Positions 23,707-35,600 are shown, numbered from the stretch's first letter. The stretch is 64,000 nucleotides of DNA from Talaromyces rugulosus (GCF_013368755.1 NC_049565.1:4092001-4156000); one strand, 5' to 3'. Notes: generated from the sequence alone by a model not told the origin. Program-made: numbers and translations.

Positions 23707-24357
23707 CTACAAAGCAGCGACAAAACCCAGGCTCGCGACAACAAGAGCACCTGCAAGACCAGCCGCCGCAGCGGGGGCTTCTATAGCTCCAGCAGCGATA
23801 TTATTCTTGGCCGTTGCTGTGGCAGACGACGCTGTCTTTGTCTTTGTCGCAGTAGCAGTAGGGGTACTCTTCGGCGTCTGCATTTTCCCTGTTGCTGTCG
23901 CTGTCACTGTCGCCGAAGCAGTCATCAAACACGTCCCCCCAGTCAAAACCGGATTGTCACTAACGACCTCAGCAAGCGGCGGAAAATGCTTGACCAGAGC
24001 CGACATGACCGCCACGGGTCCAGCAGTTAGAGAACTCAGCACGGAATTCCCTACACTTGATACCCAGCTCTGTGCTTGTGTCGGTAAAGTGGCTGCGCAG
24101 TTGGGGATTGTGCCTGCTGCGTATAAGCAAAAGGCGTTGCTGGTGGTTAGGCAGGCTGCAAGGTTCAAATTGCCGGAAGGTACGAGGGAAGAGATGCTGG
24201 GAGGAGGGGTTGGGAATATGTCTTTGATTGGGAAGGCGTCGTTGTCGGCGCGTGGTTGGATATGATGGATACGGTTGGCATCTTTTGGGCCATAGTGGGC
24301 GAGGGCAAGGGTGATTGAGGTTATAAAGAGTATGAGGGTTAATGTGTTGAGACGCAT
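23707..24357 (-). CDS. Predicted GPI-anchored cell-surface protein
   Basis: A single-exon gene of 216 aa. Residues 1-20 form a signal peptide (MRLNTLTLILFITSITLALA). The central domain has three cysteines in AACL, AFCL and PNCA, and a fourth in GGTCLM, enough for two disulfides. A Thr/Ala/Lys-rich stalk follows (SATVTATATG and TATATKTKTASS), likely heavily O-glycosylated. The C-terminus has small residues (KNNIAAGA) and then a hydrophobic tail (LAGALVVASLGFVAAL), as expected for GPI attachment. It is not a CFEM protein, because it lacks the eight-Cys pattern. Role unknown; a cell-wall or membrane protein is the safe reading. The long frame on the other strand mirrors its Ala/Thr repeats. Confidence 0.82.
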   Translation of the reverse strand: MRLNTLTLILFITSITLALAHYGPKDANRIHHIQPRADNDAFPIKDIFPTPPPSISSLVPSGNLNLAACLTTSNAFCLYAAGTIPNCAATLPTQAQSWVSSVGNSVLSSLTAGPVAVMSALVKHFPPLAEVVSDNPVLTGGTCLMTASATVTATATGKMQTPKSTPTATATKTKTASSATATAKNNIAAGAIEAPAAAAGLAGALVVASLGFVAAL

Positions 24358-25140
24358 GATTTCGTATATAGAAATGATGGTACAAAGTGATTGTTCAATG
24401 TTCGTTTGTGTTCAGGGTTGTAGAGTAATAAGAGCCGTGGAAATTCAGACAATATCAAACGTTTTTGGGGCAGTCTCCTAGGGGTTTATATGTGTTATTT
24501 TCTCTAGCTTCAGTCAGTTATACATTCATTCAGCCTCGCTGCGTTGGACAAGATCGGAGAGTATTTATGAAATACGAGGATATTTTCGAGTTACATGGCG
24601 TCGGGTATGTGCAGACTACCGTCAGAAGACAAATAATAGTCCTATTCCCATCCGGATAACGACATTTAGTAAATAAAATTGGTGCAACGCTGAGACAAAG
24701 ACGCATGTCACAATGTAGAGTGTGGACATGTGGTTACGAAATGCTCGTGTACCTCGACGGTTGACATGTCGGACAAGGCTGACTCTCGTGAACAGAACTA
24801 GAGGTAACCATTGAGTAAGTGGATCATTGTGTACCCTGAGATCTCCTTGTGTATACATACATGTAGACTCCTGAAGGGTTTAGAGGATGAAATGGGACAG
24901 ATTAACGAGTTCTTTAGAATTTTTGACATGTCAGATAACACCTTCCTATTAAAGAAAAACACAGGTAACCTACATGAATCGCATTATTGTTACGAGTTGT
25001 CTCACATTATTCCGTTCAGCGGAGAGAATAGGATATTACCCACGAGGAGCCAAGTATCTTATACATAATCTTAATCGATTGATAGCTATAATATGTAGCT
25101 TTATGCACATAGATCAATACTATATTAGTAAACGATCCGT
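24358..25140. other. Intergenic region
   Basis: Promoter of the GPI protein gene and 3' region of the dehydrogenase gene, both leftward. No gene or repeat is recognised. Confidence 0.5.
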
Positions 25141-26244
25141 CTAGTTCCCCTTCTCATTCTCCATAAACCATCGCACACTCCGCTCAAGACCCTCTTGCAC
25201 GCCAACCCGAGGCCGATACCCAAGAACCCGTTTTGCTTTTTCCCCATTCAGCGTACGAACAAGGGTACTGAATCGAATGCCCTCGCGAGTCATATTAGCG
25301 GGCTTGGTGCCACCAGAAAACAGCCATGCAACCCATTCATTCACGAACCCAAGCGTCAGCCCAACCCACTTTGGGATAACAACAATGTCCCTTGGCTCAG
25401 TTGGATTGCCTGTGAGCGCGGAGACTGCGCGCTGGAAATCCCAGAACAGCCAAGGTTCTTCGTTTGTGATGTGGAAGCTTTCGCCGTCAACACGGGCAGA
25501 TGCGTCTGCTGGAGGCGGCTTGCTCCATGCTTTAAGGAGAGCATAAGCAGCTAGAAGGTGTGCATCCGCAAGATTGCCAGCGTAGATGAAATCATAGGGA
25601 TTCTGTCCGTCGCCCATCTGGAAGCGCGACTTGCCCTGGCGCGCGACCGCGAACATTTTACCTAGAGTGCCAGCGTCGCGCTCGCCGAATACAAGATCAG
25701 GCCGGATTGTGCAGGTCAGAAGGCCACAGACATCCTGGCCACCATTGCGGTTGGCGGCCTGGATTGCATCCTCTGCGTCAGCTTTGGCGACGCAGTAGAC
25801 TCGCTGCTGTTGCGGGGGGCGCAGGATTGGCATTTCCTCGGTGGCGTCGATGAGATTAGTATGATTGTCATTGATAACGCCGCAGGTTGATGTATTGATC
25901 AGGGCTCGCACGGTGTGTACTTTGAGCGCGGCATCCAGAACATGATGAGCGCCGTCAACAATGACACGCCGGTAGGCTGTGACTGGGGCATCGGAAAATT
26001 CAGGGGACGCGGTATGGAAGATGGTGACTGGGCGAGCAATTTGCATCACACGCTCTACATCTTCTGGGGAAGCCAAATCGCCTTGGTGGTAGTGCACATT
26101 TGGAGTATCATGGCGGTTGCGGTCAACATTCACATCGATGCAGTGGATGCTGCACCCGGGCTCTTCCTCGAGGATTTTGGCGATGATGTGGTAGGCTATG
26201 AAGCCATTGCCACCAGTGACCAGGACAGGGCCGATGCTGGACAT
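25141..26244 (-). CDS. 3-beta-HSD / sterol-4-carboxylate dehydrogenase-like NAD(P) oxidoreductase
   Basis: A single-exon gene of 367 aa in the extended SDR family. The Rossmann glycine motif is VLVTGGNGFIAYHI (the third glycine replaced by Ala). D-x-N-V-D after the second strand favours NAD. The catalytic Tyr-Lys pair is YCVAK. The 3-beta-HSD features are a DFIYAGNLADAHLLA motif and a C-terminal hydrophobic helix region (WVGLTLGFVNEWVAWLFSG) that may bind membranes. It resembles the Erg26 family but is shorter and lacks exact Erg26 identity that I could confirm. It could act on sterols or on a secondary metabolite. It is divergent from the kinase gene, with 331 bp between the starts. Confidence 0.8.
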   Translation of the reverse strand: MSSIGPVLVTGGNGFIAYHIIAKILEEEPGCSIHCIDVNVDRNRHDTPNVHYHQGDLASPEDVERVMQIARPVTIFHTASPEFSDAPVTAYRRVIVDGAHHVLDAALKVHTVRALINTSTCGVINDNHTNLIDATEEMPILRPPQQQRVYCVAKADAEDAIQAANRNGGQDVCGLLTCTIRPDLVFGERDAGTLGKMFAVARQGKSRFQMGDGQNPYDFIYAGNLADAHLLAAYALLKAWSKPPPADASARVDGESFHITNEEPWLFWDFQRAVSALTGNPTEPRDIVVIPKWVGLTLGFVNEWVAWLFSGGTKPANMTREGIRFSTLVRTLNGEKAKRVLGYRPRVGVQEGLERSVRWFMENEKGN

Positions 26245-26575
26245 AGTGTTTCTAATAGTAATTATAGGAAATTAGGAGAGAGAAGGATGACGACTACGAG
26301 TGCGGGAGCACGGGGATGCTTTGTCTCTTTGTTGATTATCGATTGAATAGTGCTCATGGTCCCAGAATTGAATGAATCTACTTATTAATTTTCATAATAA
26401 GACGAACATTATTAAATAATAGCAAATAAAAAATACTTGCCAAAAATGGAGTTAATGATGTATCTAGATATCCATGGCTGGTGAAAGAGACCATTTCGCG
26501 CTAACCGGGGCTCCTTTCAGCTACTCTATCCCTACACTACCTAGCACAGCAATTCGAAGTCCACTTCTTTTCACG
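26245..26575. promoter_or_regulatory. Divergent promoter of dehydrogenase and kinase
   Basis: 331 bp between the two start codons, AT-rich around 26,380-26,460. No specific element is identified. Confidence 0.4.
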
Positions 26576-28200
26576 ATGAGGACTAGCAGACTCGCTCAAT
26601 ATGCTGTCAATGTTTGCCTACCCTGTTCTCGTCATGCCTCTACTGTTCCCTTACTTGCGACCCGGCGGATACCCTTGTTTACTAACCTGCGCATATCGCG
26701 CCGCTCAATAACGTGGGCATCCACTCCCAGGCAATTCCCCACTTCAGGCTTCCATTCAATCAACCCATCTGAAGATATTGAAGAAGAAACTTTATCAACA
26801 TATGAAGCTGAAAAATATTATCCCGTTCAGCAAGGGGAGGTGCTTGGCGATCGGTATCAGACCCTTGCCAAGTTGGGTTACGGGGTGACATCAACTGTCT
26901 GGTTTGCTCGAGATTTGGTGTGAGTGCAATTAATCAATTAGTCTTAAAAAAATGTTTTGTACGTTCTAATAAATGTTAGAGATTCAAAATATGTTATCTT
27001 GAAAGTCTATGTGGCAGGTCAAGAGACCAATCATGAGGTCGAAATTTATGAGCGTATAAACACGGTACCAACAACACATCCTGGCAAACGATTTATTAGG
27101 CAGCTCTTCGATCATTTCTCAATTGAAGGGCCTCATGGCCGTCATACCTGCCTTATTCATGAACCTCTGGGTATGAATACAGGTGAGCTATTGAAGTGGT
27201 TGCCCGGTCAAACGATGACATTTGAAGACATGAAACCCTGTATCAGGCAATTGCTTGTTGTTTTGGATTTCTTGCATGGCGATGGCCAATTAATTCACAC
27301 GGGTAAACACTCGTCCCTCTCCGGTTGAAATTGGGTGACTGATTTGGATGAAGATCTTCAACTAAAAAATCTGCTACTCCCCTCACCGGACGAAAGCGCC
27401 CTCTCACGTTTTGAAGAGGATGCAGTGAAGACGCCAGCGGCTAGAAAGATGCTGAAAGGCCGAACAATCTACACCTCTTCAAAATTTCCACTGAGTAACG
27501 GATTACCGCTGCTGAGTGATTTTGGTGAAGCTCGATTTGCCGGTAAGGAGAACAATGAGGATATCATGCCGAATGTCTATCGAGCTCCAGAAGTCATATC
27601 AAAAATGAACTGGGACCATACGGTGGAAATTTGGAGTGTCGCCATGCTGGTGAGTCCTGCCTCCAAACCTCCACTGTAAAGTGCTAGATTTCAAAATGTG
27701 TACTAATCTTATTAATGCAAGGCATGGGACATCGTCTCCCCCCGCACTCTCTTGGACGGGGAAAATCCAGACGGCATTTTTGACGATAGGGTTCATGTTG
27801 CAGAGCTAATTGCACTTCTGGGCCCTCCGCCACCCCAGTTCCGTGAAATGGGCAAACTAACTTCAGTATTTTGGGATGAGTCCGGTATGCTCCCTTTACT
27901 ATACTAGTCCTATATCTATCTATATGGATTGGGCGTCAGTAGCTTTGTCTTCCTGCTAATATATTTGTAGGAAACTGGAAAGAGCTAGCTCCTCTACCGA
28001 ATATAACCCTGGAAGGGCTCGCTGCCGACATCCGTGGGGATGACAAGGAGGGATTCTTGCGATGGCTCCGGGCTGCTTTGCAATGGAACCCCCAGGACAG
28101 GCCTACAGCTTTGGAACTCCTTTACGATGAATGGCTGATGAAGGGGCTTAAGCTAAAATCTAGGGAAGAGACAAGTGAGGATTCGACTACACATGACTGA
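26576..28200 (+). CDS. SRPK-like protein kinase with presequence-like N-terminus
   Basis: Five exons (26576-26919, 26980-27302, 27354-27649, 27722-27884, 27971-28200) give 451 aa. Kinase marks are the glycine loop LGYGVTSTVWFARD, the lysine in YVILKVYV and the catalytic loop LIHTDLQLKN. There, HTD replaces HRD while the Asp and Asn remain; this is normal for the fungal SRPK-like group. Also visible are the magnesium loop DFGEA, YRAPEV, and a C-lobe with WDIVSPRTLLDG. The first 50 residues are rich in Arg and Ser and poor in acidic residues (RRIPLFTNLRISRRSITWAS), like a mitochondrial presequence. This family is greatly expanded in Eurotiales and targets are mostly unknown. An in-frame ATG at 26474 is less likely. 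It converges on UTP4. Confidence 0.87.
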
Positions 28201-28576
28201 ATGTAAGAGTTGATATTGCATGTATTATCTAGAATCACCACTCAAAAAAATAACCCTAGTATTGAGGTTGTGTCCATCTTCAAATTTTTCTTCCCCTTCG
28301 TATATGTAGTATCAAATTTCATTATCGGTTGAATCTATGGATATACAAACAAAACCAAACAAACCATCTAAGAATGGTTTCGGGTCTTCAAAAAAAAGCT
28401 AACTTTTCCAGCCATCCGTAACAAATGCACCATGACGCGTTAAATTCGAAAAAAGAGACCAAAAGAAAATAAATCACTTCCTGGTATGTGCAAACAAGAA
28501 GAAACCATTACTCCGTAGCAGTGCCGAATATGTATAAGTATAAAACATCGAGGCGAGGCGAGGCATAAGACTACGG
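28201..28576. other. Convergent 3' region between kinase and UTP4
   Basis: 376 bp between two facing stop codons. A TACTCCGTA word lies at 28509-28517. No gene is seen. Confidence 0.5.
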
Positions 28577-31539
28577 CTACTCGTAATCCTTGACATATCG
28601 GTCGCCCAGGTCGAGATCCCACATGGGCCGTTCCACAACAGCCAGTTCGACGGCCTCTTTAGCGAGAACGCCGCCTTGAGAACCAAGTGGAACAACACCC
28701 AAGATGTCACGGAACCTGTGCGAGTGCCAAAACATCGGAGGAGCCTCCTTTTGTGATACCAGTTCCTTCCCATCGCTCTCTCCGTCGGTATTGGTATCGT
28801 TGCTCACGACAACGGCAAGGCTAGCTCCGTTTGTCAAGCTCTTGCCAGCCTCGTCGCCATTGGTCAACAATGCCTTGGCCGACCCTTCATCGTCCGCTAT
28901 TTCCCGGCGAAGATGGGCAAAGTCAGCCTCACGGGTCGGTAAGAATGGGTTCCCAGTCTCAGTTCCATCCACGTCGTCGTCGTCGTTCTGTCGTTGGTGT
29001 CGATGTTTCTCGACGTCCACCCATTCCGCATCGTTCAGGTTTTTACCTTCGATTTTGCGGATTTTTGTGCCCATGGAGACAGTTGCTTGAGACGCAGGAA
29101 TCAGACTTCCTGCTCCACTGTTGTATTTCATTAGCTCTTCCTTGCTCTCATCCACGGCGTTTCGTTTTCGCTTCTGTGGTCCCGAGGCCTTGACAAGCTC
29201 TGTTGAGGCGGCGTCAGCGGCGGCTTTGGGCGATGGCATATTACGTGTCAAATCGAAAATCCACATCCATGCCGGTCCGTATAAAAGTAGCTTGGTTGAG
29301 CCTTGGAATACATCGCAGAAACCTCCCATCACACGGTCCTTTAGATAAGTAAAGTCTTCGGGCAAGTGCGACTTGGGGTTCTGCTGAGACCATTCAGAGA
29401 ATTTTCCCTTGAGTGTCTCGTATTCCACTAGTTCATGAGTGCTTGTGACGACGACCAGGCGGTCTTCAACAGGTGCGGATTTGTGAGAGTCAACAGCGGT
29501 CTCTGGGCGGAACGACATAAATGCAATGCCAGAACGGAGCGAGGGCATCGGTGGCAGACGCTTCCAATGCTGACCATCAATCTCGGTTTCATTGTCGTCC
29601 TCCTCGTCGGACGACTCATCGTCTAACGACACTGCTCCATTTGAAGCTTTCTTGGCTGATGCCAGCTGCTGTTCAGGGGCCTTCTCGAGAATCCAACAGT
29701 CCACAAATCCCGACAAGTCTCCCGTTGCCAACAGCTTGCCATTGCTAGAGAAAGTAACACTGCGTATTGTTCGGTCGTAACTTCCAAGTGTGCCTTGGGT
29801 TACTCCGCGCAAACTGGGTGCCTTGCCAGAAGATCGCTGAACGCGTAACAAAGTAGGATGAATGCGCAATGTCTCATCAGGGGAGCTTGGAGGTGACAAT
29901 TTTGCGAGATATATGTCGTTATTGGGTCGAATAATAGAAAGCCATCGGCGGTCAGGAGATAAGGAGACAACCCGGGCACCACCATTTGAGACTGACTGAG
30001 GAACATCCAAGTCTTCTATAAGGAGTGTATTATCCTCGTCGTCCCCTGGACTTAGATTGAATATCCGAAGGTCGTTCATCGTAGAAATAACTAGTACACT
30101 TCCGTCAGAAGAAAGTGCAGCTGATGTAATATTGTCCTCGCCCTGTTGATTTTGTAAGAAATATGAAATATAACCAGAAAAAAAGAAGAGTCTTCATACC
30201 GGAATTAGCACCCTGCCCACCAATTGGTTTCTTTGGTTCTCTACACTTGTTCCCGGCTCTTGTGCAATTCGCCAGATTCTTGCTTCTCTTTCCCAGTAGC
30301 TCATAAGATACCTCGCTGAGGAGGAAGAAGCAAGCTGGGAGATTTGAGGAAGGTTGGATAGCGTTCGGTGGTGTTCTTTACCGAATTCACGTAGCGGCAA
30401 GACGACAAGGGTTGCGCCGGGTCCTACAGGTGTATAGTTAGTTATACAGATTCCCTGTTTTCTGGAGCAAATTTCAAATCCATACCTCCCGACACCGCAA
30501 TGCTTATATCTTTCGACTCATAAACGGCAAACTTCTTCACGTCATGCGTATGATAACGTCGGTGCATCACTTCGGCCCACCGGCGTGACTTATCATTTTT
30601 CTTGCCCGGCTTCAATCGATACAAAACGGTCTTGCGATCTGTTCCACCACTAATGACCGACTCTCCATCGATACTGACGGCGACATCGAGCACATCTGCC
30701 TTGTGGCTGTGCAGTCTCTGGATTAACGAGTAGTTTTTCGCGTCCCAGAATCGAATTTCGCCCGTGGAATCACCCGACACCAAAGTCCCGTCCGGCAGTG
30801 TTTTGATGCTCCATACCAGAATCTCCTTGGGTCCGCCAGCGGGGCCTCTACCCAGGGATATTGTTCGCAAAAGACGCCCGCTCCGGATGTCAAACAGTCT
30901 GATGGAACTGTCTGCGTAGCCCGCCACGAGAATGTTTCGGTTCTGGAAAGTAATGCTGAGCACTCGCACGTTTTTCGTTGTCGTTGCTTGCAAGCGGCGA
31001 ACAAATCTCAAGTCGTTATCGGCCGTAGACAAAATAACAATGGACCCATCGGCGCAACCAATAGCCAGATGCTGCCCGGTGTACTCGCCGTCGCTCGCAT
31101 TCTGCTTGTTATTGTTTTCTGGCGTCCATCTCGGCTGGGCTGTCAAACACCAAATCTCTCCATAGCTGCCACTCGAGTGACGCGCGGGGACTCCCTTTTC
31201 CAGATCCCACTCGGTAACAGTGTTTGTATATCCAATGCTGAAAAGTCGCAGTCGACCGGGGACCCTCAGTCCGCTTCCATCAGCAGGTTCCTCAATCGGA
31301 TCAAGTGTCCAGGCAAGGCCTTCGATGCTGCGGCCCTTTCCACCTCGGATAATCGTCTCTTGGAACCAAGCACCCCGAAGCGGATTCCAGATCTCGATGT
31401 CACCGTTGGCGCGACCAACAGCGAGTCGGAGCGTGTGCGCACCTTGTCCGGCAGCCTTTGGCGATGGCGGATGCGAGAATTCGAGTGCATTGATAGCTTG
31501 TGGGTTGTAAGGAACGAAGCGACAGCGATGCAACTCCAT
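28577..31539 (-). CDS. UTP4: U3 small nucleolar RNP protein UTP4 (WD40)
   Basis: Exons 31539-30486, 30423-30200 and 30142-28577 give 947 aa. The start MELHRCRFVPYNPQAINAL is highly typical of Utp4 (cirhin). Numerous WD40 repeats follow (for example LAVGRANGDIEIWNP, LVSGDSTGEIRFWD, VISGGTDRKTVLYRL, LLATGDLSGFVDCWIL). The C-terminal part has a charged insertion (KKASNGAVSLDDESSDEEDD) and ends near MWDLDLGDRYVKDYE. Utp4 belongs to the t-UTP/UtpA complex, which binds the 5' external spacer of nascent pre-rRNA and starts assembly of the small-subunit processome in the nucleolus. A CACGTGAT site lies about 256 bp upstream of the start. Confidence 0.95.
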
Positions 31540-32120
31540 GATGCTCGTGTTTTCTCAGTCGGTTTTTCTTTTTTTTCTTTTCTTCTTTTCTTCTCCTTGC
31601 TGCTATGAAATATTCAGCCAAAGCCGATAGGATAACTCAAATCCGAACAGGATTCAAGCTTGCGCAGCCATTGCTTGCTTAAAAAAGGCGGATCTGTCGA
31701 CTGGTAGAGGGGACGTTGGTTTGGTTTGATCACCAATTTTCTTTGCGGCGGAAATATTTTTCTATCGAGGGAAATTTTTCGCGGCCTTATCAGTCACGTG
31801 ATACGGCTATAGTTGCCCTTTTTGTGGGCCAATCAAGTGTCCCGCCTGGAACTTTGAATGTATAGTTACACATTTCGGCAGAATCAATACTAATATGCAA
31901 TACTAGTTCAATGAGATGATATCATGATGATAACGGTCATGGGGAACTTTTCCCTCCAAATGCATCCCATTACTGTCTAAAATGCCTCCTTTGGCTATGC
32001 TATCTGTTGATGATGTCATTATGATTATCTTCAAAGTTTGGTTTCCTGCGTATATGAGGATGTCAGTATGCTCAAGGACGCACAGTAAAAATTCCGATTT
32101 TAACCTTGACTTCCTTGACT
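31540..32120. promoter_or_regulatory. Divergent promoter between UTP4 and the oxidoreductase cluster
   Basis: 581 bp between the UTP4 start (minus) and the PRISE-like reductase start (plus). It has a CT-rich leader next to UTP4 on its coding strand and an E-box at 31795-31800. It marks the left border of the accessory cluster. Confidence 0.5.
31793..31803. promoter_or_regulatory. TCACGTGATA E-box in the UTP4 promoter
   Basis: CACGTG at 31795-31800 followed by AT, the same octamer as before mtEF-G1 and bL36m. Confidence 0.45.
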
Positions 32121-33429
32121 ATGCCGTCTGCAATTGTAACTGGTGCCACCGGTCCGTCCTATCTCGTTTATACTTATACCAGCAACTTCTACTAAGCGTA
32201 CATACCCTTCAGGTATCACTGGCAGTGCCATTGTGCACCACCTATGCAAGGACTCGCAGTATGAAAAGGTCTACTCGCTCTCCCGAAGTAACCCCGGCAA
32301 TGAAAACCCAAAGGTCCAGCATGCCACTCTTGATCTCCAAGGGTCCGCTGAGGAGATGGCTAAAAGCCTGAAAGATGTCACTGCCGAGTACGTCTATTTC
32401 TGCGCTTACCTAGCACGAGATGACCCAGCCGATTTATCTCGTGTGAACGGGATGATGCTATCGAACTTTCTTCAAGCATTAGAAATCACAGGCGCTATTA
32501 AGACGCTGAAGCGCTTCGTTCTGACCTGCGGCTTCAAACACTATGGTGTCCACCTTGGCCATTGCAAGCAGCCGCTCCAGGAAGATGACCATCTTCTGGA
32601 GAAAAACTATGGTGACGTCTCCTGGCCTCCCATCTTCTACTACGAGCAGGAGCGGATCCTCAAGGATGCCGCCACCCGTGGCGGGTGGGAATGGATTGTA
32701 ACTCTCCCAGAGGACGTTCTGGGCTACGCACGAGGCAACTTTATGAACGAAGCCACTGCACTGGGTTTATATTGTGCTGTCAGCAAGGCACTCCCTGGGT
32801 CTAAGCTGCCATTCCCTGGCTGTAAGGCCAACTACTTCGCCTTCAACTGCTGGACTTCAGCAAACCTCCACGCCAAGTTTTGTCTCTGGGCAGCGATAGC
32901 CCCCAACGCCGGGAACAACATCTTCAACGTCATGAACGGGGATACGGAGTCATTCCAGAATCTTTGGCCGCGGCTTGCTGCACGATTTGGCTGTAAGATT
33001 CCCAACCCTATGTTTCCATATGGTGGTACCCCAGACAGCCAGGGTTTCGGTAATTATGAGGCGACCACGGTGCGGATGCAAAGCCGGCATCCGCTCGCGG
33101 CGCACGCAGACAAGATAGGAGTCTTGGTCGACAGCAATCCCACCCTGTTTCTCCAGGTTGATCCTGAGAAATGGGCGAAGCGCAAGGATGTGAACGAGGC
33201 GTGGGCAAAACTGCGTGATACTTACAATCTCGATCAGAAAGCGTGGGAAAATGCCACATGGGACTTTTTAACTTTTGTCATGGGAAGGGATTGGAGCTGC
33301 ATTGGGACAATGAGCAAGGCGCGACGGTTGGGATGGACTGGGTACGCTGATACTTGGGAGGAGCTCGAGGAGACCTTCAGCATTCTTGAACGCGAGGGTA
33401 TTTTGCCACCGAGGGAAAAGCACTCTTAA
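32121..33429 (+). CDS. PRISE/SirQ-like NADPH reductase
   Basis: A 31-nt first exon (32121-32151) is joined to 32213-33429, giving 415 aa. Splicing creates MPSAIVTGATGITGSAIVHH, the NADPH-binding glycine motif; the donor GTCCGT is non-standard, the branch TACTAAG ideal. Further marks of the progesterone-5-beta-reductase/iridoid-synthase (PRISE) family are TCGFKHYGVHLG, with the active-site Lys, and IFYYEQERIL, with the active-site Tyr. In fungi such proteins occur in secondary-metabolite clusters (SirQ) and in catabolic loci, reducing activated double bonds or carbonyls. It is the first gene of a run of four oxidoreductases plus a regulator. The substrate cannot be read from sequence. Confidence 0.87.
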
Positions 33430-33984
33430 TTTTACAATTTCGAACGTAGCACATCATATGCGTATTATAAGTAGTACCTATATAATGTGGGAACATTATC
33501 CAATGAAATTCAGAATATCTTGCATACCGTTGAATACAAGTACAGGGAGATTCGAAAAACTCTCCTAACCCAACTCATTATTAATATTAATCCACGTCCG
33601 ACTTAAGCGCCTAAATAATTACGAGGTCCGCAGGATTCTCATTACAGGGTCGTGAACTAGAAACATTATGATAATGGTACGTTCTACACGACAGAGTTCA
33701 CTACATTCGGACGATGTACCACCCGTTATGGAGTATTCTAGAGTCTCACTTCATATGGATACTAGTAAGCACAAAGATATTCCAGGCATGATATCAATAT
33801 TTGAGTTATCGGTGACGACACGAGTTGCGTCACCATTCGCGGGGAAAACCCACAAAGCTACACATATTATTACAGGATAAAATAATGAAATGTTTCCCAT
33901 TGTAAAAGTATATAACAATAATAATATTCGTCTCGCAGATAGTTTCGATGACACTGAATATCTAGCAGCAACACCTTCTTAAAT
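33430..33984. other. Intergenic region in the oxidoreductase cluster
   Basis: AT-rich 555 bp between the PRISE-like and GRE2-like genes, both plus. It should hold the GRE2-like promoter. No gene is seen. Confidence 0.5.
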
Positions 33985-35323
33985 ATGGCATCCCAAGGCA
34001 ATGGTCAGCATGTTTTACTCACGGGCGCAAATGGCTTCGTTGCCTCGCATATACTAGCGATATTGCTTGAAGTATAGATATTCTTTCTAAGCTGAACTAG
34101 AATCCCATGGCTAATTGTACATATAGCGTGGATTCGCTGTCACTGCCACTGTGCGATCCCAGACCAAGGCCGACGATATCATCCAGACGCATCCTTCATG
34201 GAAGGGCAAGATCAACTTTGTCATTGTGTCTGATTTCACCTCCCAGCATCCATTCGATGAATTATTCGAAAACACAAAAAACTCTGCAGTACCCTTGACC
34301 TATGTTATCCACACGGCGTCGCCTTTGAAGTTCAATGTCAAGGACATCCAGAAGGAGATGATCGAACCTGCCGTTATGGGGTTAGCATATATTGACATCA
34401 CTTTACATATACATGTTATGAATGAGTGAATCCACTGATACGTTTCTAGAACAACGGAGATCCTCAAGAGTGCTCACAGACATGGTGGGGCGACTCTGAA
34501 ACGATTTGTTCTGCTAGGTAGTGCTGTCTCCGTCCTCGACTCCTTCGAGGACATCACCCGTGAGGGACGCCCTTACACTGAAAATGATTGGAATCCAGTT
34601 TGTCTCTTACTATAAGAACCAATTCATTCCTGGCGTACGCTGACTGATACCCCCCAGGTGACTGTTCAGCAAGCCATCAATCGGAAAGACACTGTGCTTG
34701 GGTACAACGTATCCAAAACGCAAGGTGAACAAACAGCATGGGAGTTCATGAAGACTCACAGACCAAAATTCGATCTAACGGTAATCAACCCGGACATCAT
34801 CACGGGTCCCATGATCCATCCCATTTCGGGATCGGGCTCAATTAACGAGACTAACCACTTCGCAATCGCGAGTTTCATCGATGGTACCCATAAGACAGTT
34901 GAAGACGTGCGATTCCCGTTTTATCACTTTGTACGTTCATGACTGATAGCTTCAACTATCGGCGTGATTGACAAGGTATCTGATGAGGTGCAGGTCGATG
35001 TCCGCGACGTCGCGCAGAGCCATGTCGATGCGTTGACTAACCCTGCTGCAGGGAGTCAACGGATTCTGCTCATATCCGGGCTAATAACTCCGCAGCTAGT
35101 CGTGAATATCATTCGAAGGCATTTTCCCGCTCTAGAGGATCGCGTTCCGGAAGGGAATCCTTCGCAGATCCTGCCGGACGGGATACACCCGACAGGCTGG
35201 GATATGAGGGTTAGCCTGGACATTCTGTCCAAGGGAAGGAAAGAGGGCTCATGGAAGTATATTGAGCTAGAGCAGAGTGTCACCGATACAGTGCAGTCGA
35301 TGATTGATCGGAATGTTTTGTAG
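33985..35323 (+). CDS. GRE2/dihydroflavonol-reductase-like NADPH reductase (first copy)
   Basis: Five exons (33985-34071, 34127-34380, 34450-34597, 34658-34930, 34994-35323) give 363 aa. Extended-SDR marks are LLTGANGFVASHILAILLE, then ATVRSQTKAD (the Arg favouring NADPH), and VIHTASPL. VLLGSAVSV follows, with the catalytic Tyr-Lys in GYNVSKTQGE, and then TVINPDIITGPM. VDVRDVAQSHVDAL completes the set; its VDVRD is formed at the last splice. Yeast Gre2 reduces methylglyoxal, 3-methylbutanal and many ketones. The fungal paralogues act on diverse carbonyls. Length and motif order are normal, and all introns are 55-69 nt. It faces the AMID-like gene, with 277 bp between stops. A second, divergent family member is at 53796-55072. 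Confidence 0.88.
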
Positions 35324-35600
35324 TGGCCGACTAACAAATTTGCCATGGGTCTTACGCGTCCTCGGAAATAAAACTGTGAATGTATTCAAGGTAAATAAAA
35401 TATCACCCACAAAGTGTTCAGGTTTTCAAGTGCAAGAGCTAGTGCGTTTTTTTATTGATTGCTTGTGAGAATCTTGGACGTTATCCCTCCATTTGCGACT
35501 CTTATATATCAATACATGTACCAAAATCCCTCCCTCATCTTAGAATAGTCCGCAAAGAAATTCCACGACATACCAACATTTCAATCAAACATAAAACTCA

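Noticed and set aside
23702..24265. 187-codon plus-strand frame with hydrophobic, signal-like N-terminal part
   Set aside because: It is the mirror of the Ala/Thr-rich GPI protein on the minus strand, which has a proper signal peptide and anchor. The plus-strand hydrophobicity is a by-product of Ala/Val-rich repeats.
25141..26244. Treating the 3-beta-HSD-like gene as part of the oxidoreductase cluster
   Set aside because: It is separated from the cluster by a kinase and the housekeeping gene UTP4 and shares no promoter element with it.
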